Below, piece after piece: positions 1-4,997 of a stretch of DNA of 14,590 nucleotides. The translations under genes were made by a program, and so were the position numbers. Location of the stretch: assembly GCA_029940345.1 (NCBI GenBank), contig JAOZRC010000051.1, forward strand, positions 526 to 15,115, read 5' to 3'. How positions within the stretch are numbered: position 1 is the stretch's first letter; each line of letters opens with the position of its first letter. The stretch comes from Desulfobacterales bacterium. Its GTDB lineage: Bacteria > Desulfobacterota > Desulfobacteria > Desulfobacterales > JAUCGF01. The notes under the pieces are model-generated. The model was given only the letters and a program-made list of their open reading frames with translations, made no database searches and was not told the origin of the DNA.

Positions 1-46
1 AGAGAAAAGTCAAATACACTGTGTCCAAAATAAGGATTTCAGGGAT

Positions 47-117
47 GCCATAGGATTCACAGGATTATCTTGGATATCCTTTAACATCCCGGTCATCCTG
101 ATTCAGATTCACCCACC
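47..117. repeat. possible short dispersed repeat (family A) with a central GGATATCC palindrome
   Basis: The stretch contains ggattcacaggat on the left and atcctgattcagattcac on the right, roughly inverted relative to each other, around the palindrome ggatatcc at 72-79. The wording resembles the short noncoding repeats built from variants of 'ggattcacaggat' seen dispersed in many environmental bacterial genomes. The arms pair only imperfectly and only one copy is visible here, so the call rests mainly on resemblance. Positions 1-46 hold nothing I can name. Confidence 0.35.
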
Positions 118-189
118 CATACGAATTTCTGACAGAAAGAAAATCTCTTCTTAAAAAAAATCGTCGTAGTTTTAATCCCAACCGATATG

Positions 190-417
190 GTAGGGTGGGT
201 AAAATGCCGCCCCCAACGTCCGCATTCACACAAACCTCCATCGGCATTTTGCCCACCATTTTAACCACAGCCCATTGTTTACAATCAATTTTTGCGTTGA
301 AACGATAGGGTGTGGCTCGTAAATGGTGGGCAACGTTCGATTCTTTTAACAGCATTCGTGTATTGCCGTCTTGTTCAACAATAAACACCCGTTGAATCAT
401 GCGGTTGCCCACCCTAC
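190..417. repeat. 228-bp palindromic element (family B) with GTAGGGTGGG ends, copy 1
   Basis: The element starts with gtagggtggg (190-199) and ends with its exact reverse complement cccaccctac (408-417). Inside is a second perfect inverted pair, gcccaccattt (251-261) and aaatggtgggc (321-331), so the GTGGGC core occurs four times in the order + - + -. The left half also folds on itself: gggtaaaatgccg pairs with cggcattttgccc at 12 of 13 positions. Both ends carry GTAG outward, the foot tetranucleotide typical of REP sequences. One minus-strand frame is open through the whole element, starting at a GTG at 412 inside the right arm and running to 65. I regard this as an incidental or repeat-borne reading frame rather than a cell gene, because it ends in unrelated sequence. 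A second copy with the same architecture lies at 4786-4991. Confidence 0.75.
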
Positions 418-419
418 GT

Positions 420-567
420 TCAGAACCGCGGATTTACGCGGATAGCGCCGATTTCACGGATGCGTTGCCGGTGCGTGCAGGCGTGAGGGTGCAATATCTC
501 CGGCTGCCGTCACACAGGCTGAAAAATCCGTGTAATCCGCGTAATCTGTGTGAATCAGCGGTTCTGA
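420..567. repeat. 148-bp imperfect inverted-repeat element (family C)
   Basis: The left end tcagaaccgcgga (from 420) is mirrored at the right by tcagcggttctga (555-567). Inside both ends are ladders of CGCGGAT/ATTACACGGATT-like words: 'gatttacgcggat' on the left, and 'aaatccgtgtaatccgcgtaatctgtg' broken over 525-550 on the right. This word pattern is typical of short nonautonomous dispersed repeats. It directly abuts family B on one side (2-bp gap) and a truncated AAA gene on the other, so it is probably the insertion that cut that gene. The middle (about 470-520) is not obviously paired. No transposase is encoded. Confidence 0.65.
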
Positions 568-829
568 CAATATGCACCTCGTAAATGGAAGCCGGCGTCC
601 ATAAGGCCGCCAGGGAATTAACGGTTTCAATGCAACAATCCGTGCCGTGTTTTTCCTGGCATATTTTTTTATAAATATGTAAAAAGAGCGATTTGCCCAC
701 ACCGGATGGGCCGCAGATCATAATCGGAGCCTCCTTTCGGATGGATACAAGGGCTTCGAATTTTTTAATCATGTTTTGCAAACCGGGTGGAACGATAAAT
801 CTGTTTTTGGGGAGAGATGGATTTGGCAT
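434..829 (-). pseudogene. truncated sigma54-interaction-type AAA ATPase fragment
   Basis: The ATG at 829 begins a 131-codon frame of which only about the first 70 residues (down to about 620) look like protein. These include FIVPPGLQNMIKKFEALV, the stretch that precedes the P-loop in sigma54-dependent regulator AAA domains, and the Walker A motif GPSGVGKS at residues 40-47. The expected continuation (the GAFTGA loop, Walker B, arginine fingers) is absent. After residue 70 the sequence stops resembling the family, and from 567 downward the frame runs into repeat element C and terminates there. No AAA continuation is seen on the far side of the repeats (1-190). It starts 15 nt after the pagL-like stop codon, so it was probably the second gene of that operon. 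Family assignment is fairly secure from the P-loop context; the original function is unknown. Confidence 0.7.
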
Positions 830-844
830 GGATTGCTTCTAACG

Positions 845-1396
845 TTAAAAGCGATAACCAAACCGCATGCCCAACGTATCAAGCCCTTCGTTATGATCAC
901 TTAAATAGGCATTGGAGATATGGTCGAAATAAACAGATATAGAATAATCCGGGGCAAAATAATAACCGAATTCCAGCGGTATATGAAAGAGCAAGTGTGA
1001 TCCCAGCGCTTTCATATTGTTTGCGTTTGTCTCTGTTGCGCCATTGTGCAGGGCGGCCCCGACACCCAGACTTATAAATAAGCGCATTTTAAAATCGTAT
1101 TGCCAGCGTGCATCACAATATATTTTTGATGTGTTACCGGAGTCGTTTATAGATACGCCCAATGCGGGTCGCAACGCACCACCGAATAACGTTAACGAAG
1201 GTGCTAAGATAGCTTCCAAATTAAAATCAATGCCATTTTCGCGACTAAATCCGCTCCATAGTCCGTCAACATCGTGACCGAGAACACCCAATTTAAGCAC
1301 ATGGATACATTTGCTCTTACGGAAAGATTCATTGCCGTAAGCCAGGGTGGCAAAAAGCGTCAGTCCTAAGATAAACATGGATAAAATTCGTTTCAT
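845..1396 (-). CDS. pagL: PagL-like lipid A 3-O-deacylase (acyloxyacyl hydrolase family)
   Basis: Outer-membrane beta-barrel enzymes of this family remove the 3-O-linked acyl chain from lipid A and so tune endotoxicity and envelope permeability. The 183-residue product has a signal peptide (basic MKR, hydrophobic to about residue 20, cleavage near AYG-NES) and alternating beta-strand sequence. Its C-terminal block FDHISNAYLSDHNEGLD matches the PagL active-site region: His159 and Ser161 correspond to the catalytic His and Ser. The position of the family's catalytic Glu (two residues after the Gly of the NxG turn) is Asp173 here. The protein ends in GMRFGYRF, with a terminal aromatic as in outer-membrane barrels. 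Length is typical for the family. The start is set by the ATG at 1396 with GAAGGA (1406-1411) nine nt upstream; this ribosome site lies inside an inserted repeat element. The truncated AAA gene follows 15 nt downstream. Confidence 0.82.
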   Translation of the reverse strand: MKRILSMFILGLTLFATLAYGNESFRKSKCIHVLKLGVLGHDVDGLWSGFSRENGIDFNLEAILAPSLTLFGGALRPALGVSINDSGNTSKIYCDARWQYDFKMRLFISLGVGAALHNGATETNANNMKALGSHLLFHIPLEFGYYFAPDYSISVYFDHISNAYLSDHNEGLDTLGMRFGYRF

Positions 1397-1400
1397 ATTT

Positions 1401-1541
1401 GGGCATCCTTCATAATAGCTTAAAAGTAGTTTACACTTTCATGGGGAGTGCTGAACCGAAGGTTTAGCAAAGGCCAGCGTAAACGCTAAACCTTCGGTTC
1501 AGCACTCCTTTAAAGTGTTAAGCGGAAAATGAAGGATGCCC
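1401..1541. mobile_element. 141-bp inverted-repeat element with REPIN core inserted in the pagL leader
   Basis: Terminal inverted repeats gggcatccttcat (1401-1413) and atgaaggatgccc (1529-1541) are perfect over 13 bp. They are flanked by the direct repeat atattt at 1395-1400 and 1542-1547, as expected for a 6-bp target duplication. Moving inward, further paired blocks are gcttaa/ttaagc and cacttt/aaagtg, and then the 24-bp perfect arms of the core hairpin (1445-1468 and 1485-1508). No reading frame of useful size is present, so it would be a nonautonomous (MITE-like) element. Removing the element and one atattt rejoins tcctttttt-type Shine-Dalgarno sequence (1551-1558 on the plus strand) to the pagL ATG at a normal 7-nt spacing, which supports insertion into an existing leader. 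Confidence 0.7.
1445..1508. repeat. REPIN-like hairpin: two GGAG-footed REP units in inverted orientation
   Basis: The arm 1445-1468 starts ggagtgctgaacc and is exactly repeated in reverse complement at 1485-1508, separated by a 16-nt spacer. Each arm is itself a small hairpin (aacc-gaa-ggtt). The outward GGAG foot followed by an imperfect stem is the classic REP layout, and two such units facing each other make a REPIN. As RNA it would form a very stable stem in the leader of the pagL transcript. A related GGAGTGC-footed unit with a different stem sequence lies at 12971-12998. There is no adjacent T-run, so a terminator role is unlikely. Confidence 0.75.
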
Positions 1542-1550
1542 ATATTTGCA

Positions 1551-1558
1551 TCCTTTTT
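1551..1558 (-). promoter_or_regulatory. displaced original Shine-Dalgarno of pagL
   Basis: On the minus strand the bases read AAAAAGGA, then seven nt, then an ATG at 1543 that is the far-side copy of the pagL start region created by the flanking duplication. That ATG now opens only a 14-codon frame (1543-1499, MGILHFPLNTLKEC) ending inside the REPIN arm. It may be translated as a short leader peptide, or may simply be a relic. Confidence 0.5.
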
Positions 1559-1578
1559 GTAGCGGCTGCCTAATGCCA

Positions 1579-2007
1579 TTATGTATTCCAATCCTCAATA
1601 ACAAGTCCGGGAACTCTGTCAAAATCACGGCGATTGCTCGTTATCAAAATTCCTGAGACAGATAGAACAATGGCGGCGATGCGTAAATCCAGAGTACCGA
1701 TGCGTACTTTGTCATCTTTAAGTTTTGCAAGCTGATAAGCGGCCTCGGATGTGAAAGGCAAGACATTGACGATGGAGAAATAGCGCAGCATAGCCTGTAA
1801 TCTCGAATAAGCATATACCAGATGATCGGGTTTCTTACTAATTTTGTTAATTACAGCCAAGCGGCCTCGCATTTGCTCTTAAAGCGTAACTACCGTTGTG
1901 CAAACGGATTGAGCGGGTGTGGCTTTCAGGTGTTGTATAACGGCTTCGCGGCCGGCCTGCTGAAAAGTAACACTGTCCGTGTCTAAAATATATAGCGGCA
2001 ATTTCAA
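1579..2007 (-). pseudogene. PIN-domain (VapC-like) toxin with an in-frame TAA
   Basis: Reading from a TTG at 2007 gives LKLPLYILDTDSVTFQQAG and onward, a PIN N-terminus with the acidic D-T-D motif (residues 9-11). This continues in one frame to codon 42, where TAA (1881-1879) interrupts. The same frame then resumes as EQMRGRLAVINK and runs to GTLDLRIAAIVL, TSNRRDFDRVPGL and a normal end at 1579. VapC-type toxins are ribonucleases that use four clustered acidic residues; here the stop falls one codon before the conserved Glu of 'T-L-x-E-Q'. Without the stop the product would be 142 aa, a normal PIN length. An ATG at 1872 could start a 97-aa C-terminal piece, but it would lack the first catalytic Asp and Glu. 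The TTG overlaps the antitoxin stop codon, as is common for TA pairs. Family call is firm; nonfunctionality is inferred. Confidence 0.8.
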
Positions 2008-2294
2008 TCCTTCAATTCAGCATCCCTGGATGAATAAATATCATGCAGCATCGGATCATCCTCAAACATACCGGCTGTTGCCAGCCACGGATTCGGTTTG
2101 TTGTATTCCTTGTGTGAGCATTCCACGCCAATTGAAGTGATTTCGGTGGTGTCCGCCCATTTCTAAAGCATCATTCTAAGCTGTTTCAAAGCTTCGGAGC
2201 GGTTGGCTCCCTGTCCCTTACAACTAGGCGCCGCGGGGGCGACGGCTTCATAAACACCGGTTGAATAGCGATGTAATAAAACGGTGTAACGCAT
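2004..2294 (-). pseudogene. HicB-like antitoxin gene interrupted by an amber codon
   Basis: The ATG at 2294 has AGGAG seven nt upstream and encodes MRYTVLLHRYSTGVYEAVAP and onward, the HicB-type fold with a 'P-x-x-P-S-C-x-x-Q-G' turn and 'SEALKQLR' helix. After 43 codons a TAG (2165-2163) occurs. The same frame continues for 52 more codons: KWADTTEITSIGVE, then NPWLATAGMFEDDPML and DIYSSRDAELKD, ending at TGA 2006-2004. The NPWLxxAGxFxDDP tail is typical of antitoxins paired with PIN toxins, and the PIN gene follows with overlapping codons. The intact product would be 96 aa. As it stands only the N-terminal half would be made, so this antitoxin is probably dead. A weak ttcca/tggaa inverted pair lies between this gene and hypE (about 2315-2338) but is too short to call an operator. 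Confidence 0.78.
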
Positions 2295-2356
2295 ATCAAA
2301 TCTCCTAATATTGCATTTCCAGATGGCGCAAAATGGAATTTCATAGGTTGAAAAAT

Positions 2357-3364
2357 TCAACAAATCCGCGGCAATTGCTCACCGGTGAGCATATCGACAA
2401 TGCGGCGGCCGCCGATGCGGGTTTGCATAAACACCTGACCGGGAAAAGCGTCTGCCACTTCGCCGATGATGCACGCATCCTGGCCGAAAGGATTTTCCCT
2501 GACAGCGGCCAGTACGCTTTCGGCATGTCGGGCCGACACGCAAGCCAGCAGTTTGCCCTCATTGGCAACATAAAGCGGGTCCAATCCCAACAACTCACAT
2601 AATCCGGCGACCGCGGCTTTCACCGGAATCATATCTTCATAAATTTTAATCCCCATCTGTGACTGCAGGGCAATTTCGTTTAAGGTCGTTCCCACGCCGC
2701 CGCGTGTCGGGTCTCGTAAAACATGCACTTCGTCGGAAACAGCCAGCATTTGCTCAACCATCCCATTTAACGGCGCGGTGTCGCTTTGAATGGCAGCATC
2801 AAAACGAAGCCCTTCACGCTGCGTCAAAATGGTGACGCCATGATCAGCAATCGACCCGCTTAAAATAATTTTATCTCCCGGTTGCGCGTTGGTGCCGCTA
2901 ATGTCAGCATTTGCGAATGGCTGTCCGATACCGGATGTGTTGATAAAAATTTTATCGGCGGCCCCTTTGGGAACTACTTTGGTGTCACCGGTGACAAGGG
3001 TGACATCAGCATTTTTAGCGGCAGCCGCCATATTTTTTATGACGTCGCTCAGTTCCTGCATGGAAAACCCTTCTTCAATAATCAGGCCGGCGCTTAAAAA
3101 AAGCGGTCGGGCACCGCACATGGCCAGGTCGTTGACGGTGCCGTTCACCGCCAAATCACCAATGCAGCCACCGGGGAAAAAAATCGGGTCCACCACATAG
3201 CTGTCCGTGGAAAAGGCCAGACGTTGTTCACCTACGGTAACGACCGCGCCGTCATCCAAGCGGTTTAACACAGGATTGTCGAAAGCCGGCAACACCAGGT
3301 CCTTAATGAGATTGTGGGATGCTTTGCCGCCGCTGCCATCGTCTAATAGAATTGTGTCTTTCAT
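2357..3364 (-). CDS. hypE: HypE, carbamoyl dehydratase for [NiFe]-hydrogenase cyanide ligand synthesis
   Basis: HypE takes a carbamoyl group from HypF onto its C-terminal cysteine and dehydrates it with ATP to a thiocyanate, the source of the CN ligands of the NiFe site; it works with HypF and the HypCD complex in the cytoplasm. The 335-aa product is full length. It has the N-terminal glycine-rich motif DDGSGGKASH (residues 8-17), the AIRS-type ATP-binding core (FSTDSYVVDPIFFPGG, VNDLAMCGARP, VTGDTKVVPKG), the second domain with LRDPTRGGVGTTLNEIA, and the diagnostic C-terminus GEQLPRIC with Cys335 last. The ATG at 3364 lies one nt after the stop of the DUF4276 remnant; GGAGA is 12 nt upstream, within that remnant. 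No hypA-D/F or hydrogenase gene is in the window, so it looks separated from its usual operon. Confidence 0.96.
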   Translation of the reverse strand: MKDTILLDDGSGGKASHNLIKDLVLPAFDNPVLNRLDDGAVVTVGEQRLAFSTDSYVVDPIFFPGGCIGDLAVNGTVNDLAMCGARPLFLSAGLIIEEGFSMQELSDVIKNMAAAAKNADVTLVTGDTKVVPKGAADKIFINTSGIGQPFANADISGTNAQPGDKIILSGSIADHGVTILTQREGLRFDAAIQSDTAPLNGMVEQMLAVSDEVHVLRDPTRGGVGTTLNEIALQSQMGIKIYEDMIPVKAAVAGLCELLGLDPLYVANEGKLLACVSARHAESVLAAVRENPFGQDACIIGEVADAFPGQVFMQTRIGGRRIVDMLTGEQLPRIC

Positions 3365-3365
3365 T

Positions 3366-3561
3366 TTAATTCAACATCTCCAATTTTTCCAGCCATTCGT
3401 GAAAATGAGGGCATTCTGTTCGTATTTTATCCAATCCGATAGAATTTGCTATGATTGTTCCGAACGGGTCTTTTTGATATTCGGGAATAACATTGCCAAT
3501 TCGTCGATTCGGACATGTTTCAGGCTTATCATTTATATATTCGGGGTTTGGAAATTTATCA
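3366..3561 (-). pseudogene. C-terminal remnant of a DUF4276 protein
   Basis: The recognisable part is EDPDKFPNPEYINDKPET and onward to IGLDKIRTECPHFHEWLEKLEML, which is the conserved C-terminal third of DUF4276 proteins (the 'PEDINDGPET..P' and 'CPHFxxWLxxLE' motifs). DUF4276 proteins are TOPRIM-like, normally about 200 aa, and usually sit directly downstream of an AAA_21 ATPase, as here. The N-terminal two thirds, which hold the E-G and D-x-D acidic motifs, are missing. Homology begins essentially at the stop codon of the upstream ATPase, pointing to an internal deletion. The open frame extends up to an ATG at 3617 and overlaps the ATPase tail, but those first residues do not resemble the family. 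Its stop (3368-3366) is one nt before hypE. Confidence 0.72.
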
Positions 3562-4668
3562 GGGTCTTCCGCCAATAACATTTTCTTCCCACAATTCCGC
3601 AATCGAATAATCATCAAGCCAGTCTTTTAATTCGACCTCACTCAATCTTTTAAATGTGGATTCCTGGCCGACCTCTCCACAACGATGATATCTTCAGGTA
3701 CAAAATAGTCTATAAAAGCAGGTGATTGAGTGGCGAAAAATATTTGTGATTTTGTAGCAGCGCTTTTAATCAAACCTGAAATAATATTCAGAGCCGACGG
3801 ATGCAAGCCGAGTTCAGGCTCATCAATAATAATTACAGCCGGACGTTTCTCTTCCGGTTGTAAGAGCAAAGTGATCAGCGCCATTGTGCGCAGCGTTCCG
3901 TCTGATGCCTGATGAGGCCCGAAAACAGTATCAGAATTGCGCTCGCGCCAGCGGAGAATAACATTGTAACCATCCGGTTCCAGAATGAAATCATCGAAAA
4001 AAGGCGCTATGAGTTGTAATGTGCTGACTATGTTTGAATATTCCAGATGATGTGATTCACGCATCCACAGCAGATATGAGGCTAAATTTCCACCATCCGC
4101 CTTAAAAAAAACGTTGTCACTGACGCTCTGAATCTGTTTGATTTTAGCTTCATCCGATGTATCATGAAATTGATAGGCCATGCACTGTCTCAATAACTGC
4201 AAGATGGCTTTTGCAGTTGCGTTCTCGTTATGGGCTTCTTGTATCAAACCAGTTTCACCATGCCCGGCACCGAGACTTTTCCATGGGGCTTGCGTAGAGA
4301 ACACGGTTTTGCTAAAACGAAATTGTTCTTCTACAAAAATCAAAGTATCCATAGCGGCATAAGAAAGGGTCATGCAGTACTCATTTTCACCTTGATCTGT
4401 TTGAAACGATAACTTGGCAACAATATGCTTTGTTTTTTTTTTTGGGACTTTCAAATAGAAATGAACTCGCGCCTCCGCCTGCAGCGATAAATGTTTTCAG
4501 ATTTCCAGAACCGCCCGTCATCCAGTTCAGCAATTTAAAAAAAGTGATGAAATATGATTTTCCGGAACCGTTAGCACCAATCATAATATTAATCTTGCTA
4601 AGTTCGAAATTTTTCAGTTGTTTGATTGTTTTAAAACCGGATAAGTCTATTTTTGTCAGACGGTTCAT
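3559..4668 (-). pseudogene. AAA_21 (RecF/SMC-like) ATPase broken by two compensating frameshifts
   Basis: The ATG at 4668 begins MNRLTKIDLSGFKTIKQL with Walker A GANGSGKS at residues 31-38, a typical AAA_21 N-terminus. In an 11-A run (plus-strand T 4433-4443) the frame must shift by one base to continue as PKKKTKHIVAKLSFQTDQ. That second frame carries the signature region (ASDGTLRTMALI), Walker B PAVIIIDEPELGLHPSAL and the H-loop FFATQSPAFIDYF. Near 3667-3670 (GGTCGGCCAGG on the minus strand) one base appears lost, and the original frame resumes as ESTFKRLSEVELKDWLDD and ends NVIGGRP-stop at 3559, the usual ending of the family. Restored length is about 369 aa, normal. In prokaryotes these ATPases pair with DUF4276 proteins and are suspected defence components. 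Loss may be real, or the shifts may be homopolymer sequencing errors. Confidence 0.82.
4433..4443 (-). other. A11 homopolymer at the ATPase frameshift (possible slippage site)
   Basis: Eleven consecutive T on the plus strand, hence A11 in the ATPase mRNA, coding for PKKK. With 10 A the ATPase frame would be continuous at this point. Runs of this length are prone to replication slippage, RNA polymerase slippage and sequencing error. Confidence 0.6.
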
Positions 4669-4785
4669 TTTATTGGCGGTTTCCTTTATGTAAAACGGTT
4701 GTGTTTTTTATTGTTCATTCCGAACGGCCGAGAGAAAAATTTGGCTTTACCTTTGCGAGTGAATACATACTGTACAATAGTCAAA
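4669..4785. other. intergenic leader of the broken ATPase; no gene seen
   Basis: This stretch lies between element B copy 2 and the ATPase start. It contains AAAGGA about 13 nt before the ATG at 4668, a rather distant ribosome site. A TTGACT occurs on the minus strand near 4780-4785 but no acceptable -10 follows at normal spacing, so I do not call a promoter. Confidence 0.4.
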
Positions 4786-4991
4786 ATGTAGGGTGGGCAA
4801 AGGTTTAACACTTACCATTTTATAGATGATTATCGGGTCTGATAACTTATTTCCTAAAAATAAACAAACTTTGCCCACCGGTTTTTATTAAGATGGTGGG
4901 CAAAAGGCTTTTTCCTTTAACGAAGTCCATAGCTTTACCTAATCATCATGTATGAACCAGGTGAGTGCGAAAACGTTTGCCCACCCTACAT
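4786..4991. repeat. 206-bp palindromic element (family B) with ATGTAGGGTGGGCAAA ends, copy 2
   Basis: The 16-bp ends at 4786-4801 and 4976-4991 are exact reverse complements. Inside, tttgcccacc (4870-4879) and ggtgggcaaa (4895-4904) form a second perfect 10-bp inverted pair, giving the same + - + - order of the GTGGGC core as copy 1. Folded, it makes two adjacent stem-loops of about 95 and 97 nt. The sequence between the conserved cores does not match copy 1. The element ends 6 bp from the stop codon of the RND permease gene, so as RNA it would form the 3' end structure of the efflux transcript; there is no terminal U-run. No sizeable reading frame is inside. Confidence 0.8.
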
Positions 4992-4997
4992 GTAAAA

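Noticed and set aside
1..46. Insertion sequence end (tttggacacagtg on the minus strand resembles IS3-type ends)
   Set aside because: No matching opposite end, target duplication or transposase is visible.
65..412. 115-codon minus-strand frame as a real gene
   Set aside because: It begins with GTG inside the terminal arm of element B, runs through the element and ends in unrelated sequence; the residues mirror the palindromic cores. Kept only as part of the repeat description.
399..584. Plus-strand open frame of 61 codons
   Set aside because: It lies wholly within repeat element C and its edges and has no protein-like features; it reflects the lack of stops in the repeat.
2315..2338. Operator palindrome upstream of the HicB-like antitoxin
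   Set aside because: Only a 5-bp ttcca/tggaa pairing around a 14-nt gap, which is expected by chance.
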